From Erythrobacter sp. (GTDB taxonomy: Bacteria > Pseudomonadota > Alphaproteobacteria > Sphingomonadales > Sphingomonadaceae): a DNA stretch of 64,000 bases. The notes beneath the pieces were generated by a model. It searched no databases, was not told where the DNA came from, and saw only the letters and a list, made by a program, of their open reading frames with translations. Each line of letters starts with the position of its first letter. The first letter of the stretch is position 1. Of the stretch, positions 1 through 9,542 are shown in pieces. The stretch is taken from assembly GCA_009993605.1 (NCBI GenBank), contig JAACTB010000007.1, forward strand, positions 62,001 to 126,000, in the 5' to 3' direction. The position numbers were made by a program, and so were the translations under genes.

Positions 1-399
1 TTCCCGCTCACCGGCTATACCGAGCTGCGCTATTCGGAAGACGAGAAGCGCGTCGTCTACGAGCCGGTCGAACTCGCGCAGGATCTGCGCCAGTTCGATT
101 TCATGAGTCCCTGGGAAGGTGCGGATTACGTCCTGCCCGGTGACGAGAAGGCGGGCACGCCCCCGGTCGACGATCCCAAGGTGACCGAAAAGCCGTCCGA
201 CACCGGCGCGGGCGCCAAGGCGGACAAGGAAGCGGCGGAAAAGGTCAGCGAGGGCGCGCCCACTACGGAAGAAAGCGGCACGGACGCACCGCCGCCGCCC
301 GAACCGACCGAGGACCGCGAAGATCGTCCTGCGCGCGAAGGCAAGACGACCGACACCGCCGAGGCGACCGAACCGAAGGGGGATGGCAAGGATGCGTAA
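1..399 (+). CDS. nuoC: NADH-quinone oxidoreductase subunit C, C-terminal part (5' truncated by window)
   Basis: The reading frame is open from base 1, so the start lies outside the window. The first 40 or so residues hold the usual end of the 30-kDa complex I subunit ([20 protein letters not shown], then [10 protein letters not shown] and PGDEK). NuoC lies in the peripheral arm and helps hold the iron-sulfur chain near the quinone site. After the normal family end the protein continues for about 85 residues of a low-complexity tail rich in Pro, Glu, Asp, Lys and Thr, probably disordered. The stop overlaps the start of the following lipoprotein gene, and nuoD comes next, as expected for this operon. 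Identity is clear; the tail's role is unknown. Confidence 0.9.
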   Translation, partial: FPLTGYTELRYSEDEKRVVYEPVELAQDLRQFDFMSPWEGADYVLPGDEKAGTPPVDDPKVTEKPSDTGAGAKADKEAAEKVSEGAPTTEESGTDAPPPPEPTEDREDRPAREGKTTDTAEATEPKGDGKDA

Positions 400-928
400 G
401 CTGTTGCTTCTCGCCGTTCCCCTCGCGCTCGCCGCGTGCAGCCAGGAACCCGCGCCGAATTCGGGCGACGCGGACGATTTCGCCGCGCGCGTCGGTGCGC
501 CGGGCACGAGCACGACCGGCGGGACTGCCGTCGTCGCGCCGAATGCGGTGGAGACGACCGCCGCGCGCATCGCACCGCCGCCCAATACGGATGTCACCCA
601 GCTCGAACGGCTCGGCAATATCGGCGGGGTCGATCTCGGTCCGCGCGCGGGCGGCTGCACCTTCAGCGCCGATGGACAGGAAATGCTGGTCGCCGCAGGG
701 CCGGGCGATCGCTCGCTGCCCGGCAAGGCGACCGTGCGCGCCGGTGGCAAGCTGATCCTTCTCGACGCGCCTCCGGGTGGATACGATCAGGTCAAAGCGG
801 GCACGACTTTCAACGGGGAGGGCTTCTCGGTCCTCGTCCAGCCGACTGGTCGCGACACCGGCCAGATGACGATAACCGACGTCCAGGGACGCCAGAAAGC
901 CTTCAACGGCAGGTGGGTCTGCTCATGA
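392..928 (+). CDS. small predicted lipoprotein inside the nuo operon
   Basis: A 178-residue protein with a lipoprotein signal: MRK, a hydrophobic stretch and the lipobox LAAC, so Cys is predicted as the lipidated first mature residue. I chose ATG 392 because AAGGGGG (376-382) lies nine bases upstream; ATG 383 is in frame but touches that motif. The mature part has a low-complexity spacer and a C-terminal region of about 90 residues with two Cys (GGCTF near the middle, WVCS at the end) that could form a disulfide. It overlaps nuoC by 8 bases and nuoD through an ATGA. I do not recognise a family. Translation is probably coupled to complex I genes, but a role in complex I is only inferred from position. 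Confidence 0.75.
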   Translation: MRKLLLLAVPLALAACSQEPAPNSGDADDFAARVGAPGTSTTGGTAVVAPNAVETTAARIAPPPNTDVTQLERLGNIGGVDLGPRAGGCTFSADGQEMLVAAGPGDRSLPGKATVRAGGKLILLDAPPGGYDQVKAGTTFNGEGFSVLVQPTGRDTGQMTITDVQGRQKAFNGRWVCS

Positions 929-2136
929 GCATGCAACTCGAACGTTCGCCGACGACCGGCGACGAGGTCATTTCCAACTACACGATCAATTTTGGGCCTC
1001 AGCACCCGGCGGCACATGGCGTGCTGCGCATGGTGATGGAGCTGGACGGCGAGATCATCGAACGCGTCGATCCGCATGTCGGCCTGCTGCATCGCGGCAC
1101 CGAGAAGCTGATCGAACACAAGACGTATCTGCAGGCGCTGCCGTATTTCGACCGGCTCGATTACTGTTCGCCGCTGTGTCAGGAGCACAGCTACGTCCTT
1201 GCGATCGAGAAGCTGATGAATGTCGAGGTGCCTGAGCGGGCCCAGTATCTGCGCGTTCTGTTCGCCGAACTGACGCGTATTTCGAACCACATGCTCAATA
1301 TTGGCGCGCATGTCATGGATGTCGGCGCGATGACGCCGAACCTGTGGGTGTTCGAACTGCGCGAAGATTGCATGAACTTCTTCGAGCGGGCGAGCGGCGC
1401 GCGGATGCACAGCGCCTATTTCCGCCCCGGCGGCGTCCATCAGGACGTGCCGGAAAAGCTGCTGGTCGATATCGGCGAATGGCTCGATACGCGCCTGCCC
1501 GAACTGTTCGGCGATGCGATGAGTCTCGTGCTCGACAACCGCATCTTCAAGCAGCGCAATGTCGACATTGCCCATGTCAGCCGCGACGATGCGATCGCCT
1601 GGGGCTTTTCCGGCCCGATGATCCGCGCTGCCGGCATCCCGTGGGATCTGCGCAAGTCGCAGCCCTACGACGTTTACGACCGGATGGAATTCGACATTCC
1701 CGTCGGCACCAATTCGGACTGTTACGACCGCTTCGTGGTGCGCGTGAAGGAAGTCTACGAAAGCGCCAAGATCATCAAGCAGTGCCTGGCGCAGATGCCC
1801 TCGGGCCCGATCGCCAGTGACGACCGCAAGGTCGCCCCGCCCAAGCGCGGCGAGATGAAGCAGTCGATGGAAGCGCTGATCCATCACTTCAAGCTCTACA
1901 CCGAAGGCTTCCACGTGCCTGCGGGCGAGGTCTATGTCGCGACCGAAAGCCCAAAGGGCGAATTCGGCGTCTATCTGGTGAGCGACGGGTCGAACAAACC
2001 CTATCGCTGCAAGATCCGCCCGACGGCGTTCTCGCACCTTCAGGCGATGGATTTCATGTGCAGAGGCCACATGCTGCCCGACGCGACCGCCATTCTGGGC
2101 GCGATCGACGTGGTGTTCGGGGAGTGCGACCGGTGA
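925..2136 (+). CDS. nuoD: NADH-quinone oxidoreductase subunit D
   Basis: The 403-residue 49-kDa subunit of respiratory complex I, which with NuoB forms the quinone-binding pocket at the base of the peripheral arm. Family landmarks are [11 protein letters not shown] near residue 22, then [14 protein letters not shown], the [15 protein letters not shown] segment and the C-terminal [18 protein letters not shown]. The length matches alphaproteobacterial NuoD. The ATG at 925 overlaps the upstream lipoprotein stop (ATGA); a second in-frame ATG lies two codons later. The stop overlaps a GTG that starts the next, atypical ORF. Confidence 0.97.
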   Translation: MSMQLERSPTTGDEVISNYTINFGPQHPAAHGVLRMVMELDGEIIERVDPHVGLLHRGTEKLIEHKTYLQALPYFDRLDYCSPLCQEHSYVLAIEKLMNVEVPERAQYLRVLFAELTRISNHMLNIGAHVMDVGAMTPNLWVFELREDCMNFFERASGARMHSAYFRPGGVHQDVPEKLLVDIGEWLDTRLPELFGDAMSLVLDNRIFKQRNVDIAHVSRDDAIAWGFSGPMIRAAGIPWDLRKSQPYDVYDRMEFDIPVGTNSDCYDRFVVRVKEVYESAKIIKQCLAQMPSGPIASDDRKVAPPKRGEMKQSMEALIHHFKLYTEGFHVPAGEVYVATESPKGEFGVYLVSDGSNKPYRCKIRPTAFSHLQAMDFMCRGHMLPDATAILGAIDVVFGECDR

Positions 2137-2618
2137 AGAATGCGCTTGCTATCTTGGCGCTATTTACGACTGCACCGGCGGTATCGGCTCCTCCGCCGCC
2201 GCCATCTCTTGCGGTCACGAAATTCTATGACGATTTCTTTTCTGCGCTTCCGGGATCTTTTCCGGCTGACGACCTAAGCAATCTGGAGCGTATGGTGGCG
2301 GAAGATCTCGTCGTTACCGTCGAAGGATCTACCCGTTTTAATAATCGAAATGATTGGATGACCTGGCTTCAATCGATGTCTGTTCAGAATGACGTTGAAC
2401 GAACAAGTATGAGTCGTGAGGAGTTCTTCTTTCAGTCTGACGACCGGATCCTAGTTCGAGAGTTCTGGTATCCGATTAGGAAGGGCGCCGTGTATCATCC
2501 AACGTTTCCTCACAAACTGGTGAGCTATCAATTCAAAGGTGGAAAGCTGGTAAGGGTGGACTATATGGCTGAGCTAAGGCCAATGAGAACAAAGCCCGGC
2601 GAGAACGCTAATGGCTGA
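2133..2618 (+). CDS. secreted hypothetical protein of low GC inserted between nuoD and nuoE
   Basis: A 161-residue ORF starting at GTG 2133, overlapping the nuoD stop (GTGA) and running 8 bases into nuoE. The N-terminus ([19 protein letters not shown]) looks like a cleavable signal peptide followed by a Pro run. The mature part ([11 protein letters not shown], a WMTWLQ segment, [24 protein letters not shown]) has the rhythm of a SnoaL/NTF2-like fold, which is only an inference. Base composition is unlike the neighbours: the line at 2221 has 28/60 G+C and that at 2341 has 24/60, against 43/60 at 1801 in nuoD. This suggests acquisition by transfer into the operon without breaking coupling. No function can be assigned. 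Confidence 0.7.
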   Translation: MKNALAILALFTTAPAVSAPPPPPSLAVTKFYDDFFSALPGSFPADDLSNLERMVAEDLVVTVEGSTRFNNRNDWMTWLQSMSVQNDVERTSMSREEFFFQSDDRILVREFWYPIRKGAVYHPTFPHKLVSYQFKGGKLVRVDYMAELRPMRTKPGENANG

Positions 2619-3279
2619 CCGTTCCCCCGCACCCGATAGTCCCGAGCTGCGTGAGCGTTGGGGTGGTTTCGAGTTCACCGACGCCTATCGCGCCAAGGCC
2701 GACAAGGCGATCGCGCGCTATCCCGAGGGACGCCAGCGTTCCGCGGTGATGCCGCTGCTTGATCTTGCCCAACGGCAGGTCGGCGAGGAAACCGATACTC
2801 AAGGCTGGCTGCCGCTGCCGGTAATCGAATATGTCGCCGACTATCTCGACATGCCGGTGATCCGCGTGCTCGAGGTCGCGACCTTCTATTTCATGTACAA
2901 TATGCAGCCGGTGGGCAAATTCCACGTCCAGGTCTGCGGCACGACGCCCTGCATGCTGCGCGGTTCGGACGCTCTGTTCGAAACCTGCAAGGCGCGGGGG
3001 ATGAAGAAGGGGCATGTCTCCGACGACGGCCTTTGGACACTCACCGAAGTCGAATGCATGGGCAATTGCGCGACCGCGCCGATGGTCCAGATCAATGACG
3101 ACAATTACGAGGATCTGACCTCCGAACGCCTCGACGCCGTGCTCGACGCGCTGGCGGCGGGCGAGAGCCCCAAGCCCGGCACGCAGGAACCCGGCCGCCA
3201 TACGAGCGAGCCTGCGGGCGGTCCGACCACGCTCACCGAGATGGTGGACGCCAATCATGACTACCGGGACTCTTGGTGA
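2611..3279 (+). CDS. nuoE: NADH-quinone oxidoreductase subunit E
   Basis: The 222-residue 24-kDa subunit of complex I, with a thioredoxin-like [2Fe-2S] domain next to NuoF. The four cluster ligands are visible: Cys109 and Cys114 (CGTTPC) and Cys149 and Cys153 (CMGNC). Residues 20-100 hold the helical bundle (YRAKADKAIARYPEGRQRSA, then VLEVATFYFMYNM). The last 40 residues form a Pro/Gly-rich tail ending DYRDSW, longer than in short NuoE proteins. The start ATG 2611 lies inside the end of the low-GC ORF and the stop overlaps a GTG of a small membrane protein gene. Confidence 0.96.
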   Translation: MADRSPAPDSPELRERWGGFEFTDAYRAKADKAIARYPEGRQRSAVMPLLDLAQRQVGEETDTQGWLPLPVIEYVADYLDMPVIRVLEVATFYFMYNMQPVGKFHVQVCGTTPCMLRGSDALFETCKARGMKKGHVSDDGLWTLTEVECMGNCATAPMVQINDDNYEDLTSERLDAVLDALAAGESPKPGTQEPGRHTSEPAGGPTTLTEMVDANHDYRDSW

Positions 3280-3449
3280 AGCGCGCGCTCGTCTGGATCG
3301 GGATCGTCCTGTTCGTCGCGGGGGTGTTGATCGACATCTTCACCGATCGCGATGTCTTCGGGACGACGATCCTGGTCGCGGGCGCGATCCTCGCGCTCGT
3401 CGCCGGACGGCGTTCGCCCAAATCCGACCAGAGCCTGCGCCGCAAATAA
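3276..3449 (+). CDS. 57-residue two-TM membrane protein between nuoE and nuoF
   Basis: A short ORF read from GTG 3276, which overlaps the nuoE stop (GTGA), to TAA 3447-3449. It encodes two hydrophobic helices, about residues 4-19 ([16 protein letters not shown]) and 29-43 ([15 protein letters not shown]), joined by a charged turn (DIFTDRD), with a basic C-terminus ending SLRRK. I do not recognise a family. The overlaps on both sides and its hydrophobic pattern argue that it is real. It could be a small accessory subunit or assembly factor of the complex, but only position supports that. Confidence 0.6.
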   Translation: MKRALVWIGIVLFVAGVLIDIFTDRDVFGTTILVAGAILALVAGRRSPKSDQSLRRK

Positions 3450-3589
3450 TGGATATCGTCACCATCCTCGTCGCGCTCGTGCTCGTCTTCATCGCCTGGA
3501 AAGTGCTGATGGGCGTGATCAAGTTCGGCGCCATCGCGCTGATCGCCGTCGCGGCGATCTGGTTCATTTCGCAAGGGAACGCATTCTGA
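3449..3589 (+). CDS. 46-residue membrane microprotein directly before nuoF
   Basis: The ORF runs from ATG 3449, overlapping the stop of the preceding microprotein (TAATG), to TGA 3587-3589, which overlaps the nuoF ATG. Its sequence is almost wholly hydrophobic: [20 protein letters not shown], then a second helix [14 protein letters not shown], and a short polar end (SQGNAF). Two TM segments with single Lys residues at the interface are likely. No family is recognised. The exact tiling of stop and start codons implies translation as part of the operon. Confidence 0.6.
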   Translation: MDIVTILVALVLVFIAWKVLMGVIKFGAIALIAVAAIWFISQGNAF

Positions 3590-4881
3590 TGCTCGCCGAC
3601 AAGGACCGCATCTTCACCAATCTCTACGGCTTCCAGGACTGGGGCCTGAAGGCGGCGCAGAAGCGCGGCGATTGGGACGATACCAAGGCGCTGATCGCGC
3701 GCGGCCAGGATTCGATTATCGAAGAGGTGAAGGCGAGCGGCCTGCGCGGGCGGGGCGGCGCGGGCTTCCCGACAGGGCTCAAATGGTCCTTCATGCCCAA
3801 GGAATCGAAGGACGGACGGCCGAGCTTCCTGGTCATCAACGCCGACGAATCCGAACCCGGGTCCTGCAAGGACCGCGAGATCATCCGCCACGATCCGCAC
3901 AAGCTGATCGAAGGCGCGCTGGTGGCCGGTTTCGCCATGCGCGCGCGGGCGGCCTATATCTATATCCGCGGCGAATATATCCGCGAGGCCGAAACGCTCC
4001 AGGCGGCGATCGACGAAGCCTATGACGCCAAGCTGATCGGCAAGAACGCCAGCGGCTCGGGCTACGATTTCGACGTGTTCCTGCATCGCGGCGCAGGCGC
4101 CTATATCTGCGGCGAGGAAACCGCGATGATCGAAAGCCTGGAAGGCAAGAAGGGTCAGCCCCGCCTGAAACCGCCGTTCCCGGCAGGTGCGGGCCTCTAT
4201 GGCTGCCCGACCACGGTCAACAATGTCGAAAGCATCGCGGTCGTCCCGACCATCCTGCGGCGCGGCGGATCGTGGTTCGCGAGCTTCGGGCGGGAGAACA
4301 ACAAGGGCACCAAGCTTTTCCAGATCAGCGGCCATGTGAACAAGCCCTGCGTGGTCGAGGAAGCGCTCTCGATCCCGTTCAGCGAGCTGATCGAAAAGCA
4401 TTGCGGGGGCATCCGCGGCGGCAAGGACAATCTGCTCGCCGTGATCCCCGGCGGATCATCGGTCCCGCTGGTCCCGGCCGAGCAGATCTGGGATGCGCCG
4501 ATGGATTTCGACGGGCTCAAGGAATTGGGCTCGGGTCTCGGCACGGCGGGTGTGATCGTGATGGACAAGTCCACCGACATCGTACGCGCGATCAGCCGCC
4601 TTTCCTATTTCTACAAGCACGAGAGCTGCGGCCAATGCACGCCCTGCCGCGAAGGCACGGGCTGGATGTGGCGCATGATGGAACGCCTGCGCACCGGCGA
4701 TGCCGCGATCGAGGAAATCGACATGCTCCAGCAAGTGACGAAACAAGTCGAAGGCCACACCATCTGCGCGCTGGGCGACGCGGCGGCGTGGCCGATCCAG
4801 GGCCTGATCCGCAACTTCCGTCCCGAGCTCGAACGCCGGATCGAAGAACACAATGCACAGTTTGCCGAGGCTGCCGAATAA
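3589..4881 (+). CDS. nuoF: NADH-quinone oxidoreductase subunit F (NADH- and FMN-binding)
   Basis: The 430-residue 51-kDa subunit oxidises NADH through FMN and passes electrons to cluster N3. The Gly-rich nucleotide site [10 protein letters not shown] is at residues 54-63, followed by [15 protein letters not shown] and the [13 protein letters not shown] segment. The [4Fe-4S] ligands are Cys347, Cys350, Cys353 (CGQCTPC) and Cys393 (HTICALGD). Length is normal for the family. ATG 3589 overlaps the upstream microprotein stop, and the TAA overlaps the nuoG ATG. Confidence 0.97.
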   Translation: MLADKDRIFTNLYGFQDWGLKAAQKRGDWDDTKALIARGQDSIIEEVKASGLRGRGGAGFPTGLKWSFMPKESKDGRPSFLVINADESEPGSCKDREIIRHDPHKLIEGALVAGFAMRARAAYIYIRGEYIREAETLQAAIDEAYDAKLIGKNASGSGYDFDVFLHRGAGAYICGEETAMIESLEGKKGQPRLKPPFPAGAGLYGCPTTVNNVESIAVVPTILRRGGSWFASFGRENNKGTKLFQISGHVNKPCVVEEALSIPFSELIEKHCGGIRGGKDNLLAVIPGGSSVPLVPAEQIWDAPMDFDGLKELGSGLGTAGVIVMDKSTDIVRAISRLSYFYKHESCGQCTPCREGTGWMWRMMERLRTGDAAIEEIDMLQQVTKQVEGHTICALGDAAAWPIQGLIRNFRPELERRIEEHNAQFAEAAE

Positions 4882-6866
4882 TGCCTAAAGTCACCGTAGA
4901 CGGTCAGGAAATCGAGGTTCCGGACGGCGCCACCGTTCTTCAGGCCTGCGAGCTTGCGGGGAAGGAAATTCCGCGCTTCTGCTATCACGAGCGGCTCAGC
5001 ATCGCCGGCAATTGCCGCATGTGTCTGGTCGAAGTGAAGCCGGGGCCGCCGAAGCCGCAGGCGAGTTGCGCACTTCCGGCTACCGAGGGCCAGGAAATCC
5101 GCACCGACACGCAGATGGTCAAGACCGCGCGCGAAGGGGTGATGGAGTTCCTGCTCATCAACCATCCGCTCGATTGCCCGATCTGCGACCAGGGCGGCGA
5201 GTGCGATCTTCAGGATCAGTCGATGACCTATGGTCGCGGCGCCACGCGCTATCACGAGAACAAGCGCGCGGTGACCGAGAAATATATGGGGCCGCTGATC
5301 AAGACGATCATGACCCGCTGCATCCACTGCACCCGCTGCGTGCGCTTCAGCGAGGAAATCGCGGGCGTGGACGAGATCGGCGCGGTCGGGCGCGGCGAGG
5401 ACATGCAGATCACGACCTATCTCGAACAGGCCGCGGAACACGAGCTTTCGGCCAATGTGATCGACCTGTGCCCGGTCGGCGCGCTGACGTCGCGTCCCTA
5501 TGCGTTCGAGGCACGGCCGTGGGAGCTGAAGAAGACGCTGTCGATCGACGTCAGCGATGCGGTCGGCGCGAACATCCGGCTCGACAGCCGCGGGCGCGAA
5601 GTCATGCGCGCGCTTCCGCGCGTCAATGACGACGTCAACGAGGAATGGATTTCCGACAAGGCCCGCTATCAGGTCGATGGCCTCATGCGCCGCCGCCTCG
5701 ACAGGGTCTTCGTGCGGCGCGACGGCAAGCTCACGCCAGCCAGCTGGGACGAGGCCTTCGCGATGATCGCCGACGCCAAGCCGGGAAGCGGCATTGCTGC
5801 GATCGCCGGCGACCTCGTCGATTGCGAGACGATGTTCGCGGCCAAGGCGCTTTTGAAGGCCAGCGGGTCGAGCCTCATGGAAGGCCGCCAGACGGGGATG
5901 GACTACGACGTATCCAATCTCGCGGCGGTGAATTTCAATTCGACGCTTGCCGGCATCGAGAACGCCGATGCGATCCTGATCGTCGGCAGCCATATCCGCT
6001 GGGAAGCGCCGCTGGTGAATGTCCGCCTGCGCAAGGCGGCGAAGCGCGGCGCGAAGATCTTTCTCGTCGGCCCGCGCTGGGATACCACGTTCGGCGGCGA
6101 ATTCCTGGGCACCGATCTCGGCGTCCTCAACGATCTGCCCGGCCATGTCGGCGATGCGTTCGATGCGGCGGAGCGTCCGGCGGTGATCGTCGGCGGCGCG
6201 GGCCTGAAGGGTGCGCATGCGAAAGCGCTGGCGCTGGCCTCGAGCTGGGGCGCGGCGTTCAACGTGCTGCACATGGCGGCGAGCCGGATGGGCGGACTGA
6301 TGCTCGGTTACGCGCAGAAGGGCGGCATTGCGGACATCGCGAAGGCGAAGCCCAAGGTTCTGCTGTCGCTCGGCGCGGACGAGATGGACTATGCCGCGTT
6401 CGATGGAAGCCTGAAGGTCTATATCGGCCATCACGGCGACAAGGGCGCGCATCACGCCGATATCGTCCTTCCGGGCGCGAGCTACGCGGAAAAGGACGGA
6501 ACCTACGTCAACACCGAAGGCCGCGTGCAGTTCGCGGAAAAGGCCGTGTTCGCGCCCGGAGACGCGCGCGAGGACTGGACGATCCTGCGCGCGCTCGCCG
6601 ATGCGCTGGACCTCAAGGTCGGCTTCGACAGCTTTGCCGAATTGCAGGGCGCGATGATTGCCGACGTGCCTGCTCTTGGCGAGGAAGGCCTCGCCGATTA
6701 CGGCGCGCTGCCCGAACCGGATATGGCGGCGAAGGCGGAAGGCGCAGTCGCGTCCTACCCGATCAGGGATTTCTATCTTACCAACCCCATCGCACGGGCG
6801 AGTGCGGTGATGCAGCAATGTTCGGCCGAACTGCTCGGCCCCGAACTCGCGGAGGCGGCGGAATAA
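4881..6866 (+). CDS. nuoG: NADH-quinone oxidoreductase subunit G
   Basis: A 661-residue 75-kDa iron-sulfur subunit of complex I. Near the N-terminus the ferredoxin-like [2Fe-2S] site uses Cys34, Cys45, Cys48 and Cys63; the N5 site uses His95, Cys99, Cys102 and Cys108 (HPLDCPICDQGGEC); the next [4Fe-4S] site starts with Cys147, Cys150 and Cys153 (CIHCTRC) and closes with CPVGAL. A molybdopterin-oxidoreductase-like, catalytically inactive domain fills the rest. The shorter length is that of alphaproteobacterial and mitochondrial NuoG rather than the roughly 900-residue enterobacterial form. Confidence 0.96.
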   Translation: MPKVTVDGQEIEVPDGATVLQACELAGKEIPRFCYHERLSIAGNCRMCLVEVKPGPPKPQASCALPATEGQEIRTDTQMVKTAREGVMEFLLINHPLDCPICDQGGECDLQDQSMTYGRGATRYHENKRAVTEKYMGPLIKTIMTRCIHCTRCVRFSEEIAGVDEIGAVGRGEDMQITTYLEQAAEHELSANVIDLCPVGALTSRPYAFEARPWELKKTLSIDVSDAVGANIRLDSRGREVMRALPRVNDDVNEEWISDKARYQVDGLMRRRLDRVFVRRDGKLTPASWDEAFAMIADAKPGSGIAAIAGDLVDCETMFAAKALLKASGSSLMEGRQTGMDYDVSNLAAVNFNSTLAGIENADAILIVGSHIRWEAPLVNVRLRKAAKRGAKIFLVGPRWDTTFGGEFLGTDLGVLNDLPGHVGDAFDAAERPAVIVGGAGLKGAHAKALALASSWGAAFNVLHMAASRMGGLMLGYAQKGGIADIAKAKPKVLLSLGADEMDYAAFDGSLKVYIGHHGDKGAHHADIVLPGASYAEKDGTYVNTEGRVQFAEKAVFAPGDAREDWTILRALADALDLKVGFDSFAELQGAMIADVPALGEEGLADYGALPEPDMAAKAEGAVASYPIRDFYLTNPIARASAVMQQCSAELLGPELAEAAE

Positions 6867-7051
6867 TGGCGGTCCCGATCATCCCCCTGGCGCTGATGGG
6901 CGCAGGCGCATACGCGGTCTATCGCGCTTTCGGCGAGAACCGTCCGCACAAGTCCAACGCCGCGAATGGCTGGCGCAACGAAGCCTTTGCGAGCAAGGAC
7001 GCGGAAAAGAACCGGGGCCGTAAGAAGCCGACCGGGAAGGACAAGACGTGA
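6866..7051 (+). CDS. 61-residue small protein between nuoG and nuoH
   Basis: ATG 6866 overlaps the nuoG stop (TAATG) and the stop at 7049-7051 overlaps the GTG of nuoH. The N-terminal half is a short hydrophobic segment ([20 protein letters not shown]); the C-terminal half is strongly basic and polar, ending in a Lys/Arg-rich stretch ([12 protein letters not shown]). One membrane helix with a cytoplasmic charged tail is likely. The family is not recognised. As with the other small ORFs here, tight tiling suggests it is translated with complex I. Confidence 0.62.
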   Translation: MAVPIIPLALMGAGAYAVYRAFGENRPHKSNAANGWRNEAFASKDAEKNRGRKKPTGKDKT

Positions 7052-8100
7052 CCGAATTCTTCCAATCGCTCGGGCTGACCTACGAATGGGCGTGGTCTCT
7101 GGCGACGCTGTCGGGCGTGCTGTTGATCGCGCTGCCGCTGATGCTGGCGGTCGCGATGATAATCTATGTCGATCGCAAGGTCTGGGCCGCGATCAACCTC
7201 AGGCGTGGGCCCAATGTGGTCGGCCCGTTCGGCCTGTTGCAGAGCTTCGCCGACGGATTGAAGGTGTTCCTTCAGGAAACCATCATTCCCAGCGCGGCGA
7301 ACAAAGGCATCTTCATCCTCGCCCCGATCGTCACCTTCACCGTGGCGCTGGCCGCCTGGGCGGTGATCCCCTTCGATGCGGGCGTGGTGCTGGCGGACAT
7401 CAATGTCGGCCTGCTCTACATCCTCGCGATCAGCTCGCTGTCGGTTTACGGCGTGGTGATGAGCGGGTGGGCGAGTAACTCGAAATACCCCTTCTTCTCC
7501 GCCATGCGCGCCGCGGCGCAGATGATCAGCTACGAAGTCTCGATCGGCTTCATTCTGGTCTGCGTGGTGCTTTATGCGGGCAGCTTCAACCTGACAGAAA
7601 TCGTCAACTCGCAGCGCGGCCACGGCTTCGGGATCGTGAACGGCTATTATTTCAATCTGCTCCTGTTCCCGATCTGGGTGGTGTTCTTCATCTCCTGCCT
7701 CGCCGAAACGCAGCGCGTTCCCTTCGATCTGACCGAGGCGGAGAGCGAGCTCGTCGCGGGCTACCAGACCGAGTATTCCAGCATGAGCTTCGCGCTGTTC
7801 TGGCTCGGCGAATATGCCAACATCCTGCTGATGTGCAGCCTCAACACGCTGCTGTTCTTCGGCGGGTGGCTGCCGCCGATCGACTGGGCGCCGCTCTATG
7901 TCGTACCGGGGATCATCTGGTTCCTGCTCAAGACCTTCTTCTTCTTCTTCATGTTCAGCTGGGTCATGGCGACCGTTCCGCGCTATCGCTACGACCAGCT
8001 GATGCGTTTGGGCTGGAAAGTGTTCCTGCCGATGAGCCTGCTTTTCGTGGTCGCGATCTCGGGCTGGCTGATGATAACCCGTTATGGAGGTGCGGCATGA
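7048..8100 (+). CDS. nuoH: NADH-quinone oxidoreductase subunit H
   Basis: A 350-residue, multi-pass subunit at the junction of the peripheral and membrane arms, forming part of the quinone channel. Recognisable family segments are [20 protein letters not shown], then LKVFLQE, the cytoplasmic [20 protein letters not shown] loop and a late [17 protein letters not shown]. The start is GTG 7048, overlapping the upstream microprotein. The stop overlaps the nuoI ATG (ATGA). Confidence 0.97.
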   Translation: MTEFFQSLGLTYEWAWSLATLSGVLLIALPLMLAVAMIIYVDRKVWAAINLRRGPNVVGPFGLLQSFADGLKVFLQETIIPSAANKGIFILAPIVTFTVALAAWAVIPFDAGVVLADINVGLLYILAISSLSVYGVVMSGWASNSKYPFFSAMRAAAQMISYEVSIGFILVCVVLYAGSFNLTEIVNSQRGHGFGIVNGYYFNLLLFPIWVVFFISCLAETQRVPFDLTEAESELVAGYQTEYSSMSFALFWLGEYANILLMCSLNTLLFFGGWLPPIDWAPLYVVPGIIWFLLKTFFFFFMFSWVMATVPRYRYDQLMRLGWKVFLPMSLLFVVAISGWLMITRYGGAA

Positions 8101-8582
8101 GCGTCGCCCATCTGATAAAGTCGTTCACCCTGTGGGAATTCGTGAAGGCGCACGCCCTCACTTTGAAGTACTTCTTCAAGCCCAAGGTGACGATCAACTA
8201 CCCGTTCGAGAAGAACCCGCTTTCGCCCCGTTTTCGGGGGGAACATGCGTTGCGCCGCTATCCCAACGGGGAAGAGCGCTGCATCGCATGTAAGCTGTGC
8301 GAGGCGGTGTGCCCGGCGCAGGCGATCACGATCGAGAGCGAGCCGCGCGACGACGGTTCGCGCCGCACCACGCGCTACGATATCGACATGACCAAGTGCA
8401 TCTATTGCGGTTTTTGCCAGGAAGCCTGCCCGGTCGATGCCGTGGTCGAGGGGCCGAATTTCGAATATTCGACCGAAACGCGCGAGGAACTGCTCTACGA
8501 CAAGGCGAAATTGCTGGCGAACGGGGACAAGTGGGAGCGGGCGATCGCCGCGAACCTTGAAGCCGACGCGCCCTACCGCTAA
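8097..8582 (+). CDS. nuoI: NADH-quinone oxidoreductase subunit I
   Basis: A 161-residue ferredoxin-like subunit carrying clusters N6a and N6b, which connect NuoG to the terminal cluster in NuoB. The two CxxCxxCxxxCP motifs are Cys62/65/68/72 ([12 protein letters not shown]) and Cys101/104/107/111 ([12 protein letters not shown]). I start it at ATG 8097, which overlaps the nuoH stop; a longer upstream reading would run antisense-free but inside nuoH. Length is typical for alphaproteobacteria. Confidence 0.97.
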   Translation: MSVAHLIKSFTLWEFVKAHALTLKYFFKPKVTINYPFEKNPLSPRFRGEHALRRYPNGEERCIACKLCEAVCPAQAITIESEPRDDGSRRTTRYDIDMTKCIYCGFCQEACPVDAVVEGPNFEYSTETREELLYDKAKLLANGDKWERAIAANLEADAPYR

Positions 8583-8609
8583 CCGGCGCGCGAACCAGAC
8601 TGGGGCCCC

Positions 8610-9233
8610 ATGATTCAGACTATCGCCTTCTACCTGTTCGCCGTGCTGGTGATCGCGTCCGCGGTCATGGTCATCATGTCGCGCAATCCGGTCCATTCGG
8701 TGCTGTGGCTGATCCTCGCTTTCTTCAACGCCGCGGGCCTGATGGTGCTGGTGGGCGCGGAGTTCATCGCGATGCTGCTGGTCATCGTCTATGTCGGCGC
8801 AGTCGCGGTGCTGTTCCTGTTCGTCGTCATGATGCTGGACATCGATTTCGCCGAACTGCGGGCCGGGTTCATCAAGAACTTCCCGCTCGGGATCGCGATC
8901 GCGCTGATCCTGCTGGCGGAACTGGTGCTGGGCATCGGCGCTTATCGCGCAGGCGCAATCGCGCTGGGAACGCCGGACGGGATGGCCGCGCCGATCGTCG
9001 GTGTCAGCAACACCGAAGCGCTCGGCGCGCTGCTCTATTCCGACTACATCTTCCTGTTCGAAGCCACCGGCCTGGTGCTGCTCGTCGCCATGATCGGCGC
9101 GATCGTGCTGACGCATCGCAAGAGCGCGGGCGACCATCGCGGTCAGCAGGATATCGCCAAGCAGAACCGCCGCAATCCGAACGAGGCGACCGTGATGAAG
9201 CGTCCTACCGTGGGTGAGGGGGTCGAGCTGTGA
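8610..9233 (+). CDS. nuoJ: NADH-quinone oxidoreductase subunit J
   Basis: A 207-residue membrane-arm subunit with five predicted TM helices in the first 175 residues, including the conserved [20 protein letters not shown] segment (the glycine-rich pi-bulge helix of TM3). The C-terminus is a soluble basic tail ([10 protein letters not shown] onward). The stop overlaps the nuoK GTG (GTGA). The short gap to nuoI (27 bases) is the first non-overlap in this part of the operon. Confidence 0.96.
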   Translation: MIQTIAFYLFAVLVIASAVMVIMSRNPVHSVLWLILAFFNAAGLMVLVGAEFIAMLLVIVYVGAVAVLFLFVVMMLDIDFAELRAGFIKNFPLGIAIALILLAELVLGIGAYRAGAIALGTPDGMAAPIVGVSNTEALGALLYSDYIFLFEATGLVLLVAMIGAIVLTHRKSAGDHRGQQDIAKQNRRNPNEATVMKRPTVGEGVEL

Positions 9234-9535
9234 TCGGCATCGAACACTATATCGTTGTGAGCGCGATCCTGTTCGTGCTCGGCGTGCTGGGCATCTTCCT
9301 CAACCGCAAGAACATCATCGTCATCCTGATGGCGATCGAGCTGATCCTGCTCGCGGTGAATATAAACATGGTCGCCTTCAGCGCATTTCTAAACGACCTG
9401 ACCGGCCAGATCTTCGCGATGTTCATTCTCGCCGTCGCGGCATCCGAAGCGGCGATCGGGCTGGCGATCCTGGTGATCTATTTCCGTGGTCGCGGCACGA
9501 TCGCGGTCGACGACGTCAATCGGATGAAGGGATAA
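9230..9535 (+). CDS. nuoK: NADH-quinone oxidoreductase subunit K
   Basis: A 101-residue, three-helix antiporter-related subunit homologous to MrpC. It has the two conserved membrane glutamates of the family: [15 protein letters not shown] in helix 2 and [13 protein letters not shown] in helix 3. The start is GTG 9230, overlapping the nuoJ stop. NuoK is thought to belong to the proton channel next to NuoJ and NuoN. Confidence 0.97.
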   Translation: MIGIEHYIVVSAILFVLGVLGIFLNRKNIIVILMAIELILLAVNINMVAFSAFLNDLTGQIFAMFILAVAASEAAIGLAILVIYFRGRGTIAVDDVNRMKG

Positions 9536-9542
9536 CCGCCCG

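Noticed and set aside
4611-6818. 735-codon minus-strand frame opposite nuoF and nuoG
   Set aside because: Same composition artefact; no conserved motif, and the opposite strand has clear complex I motifs.
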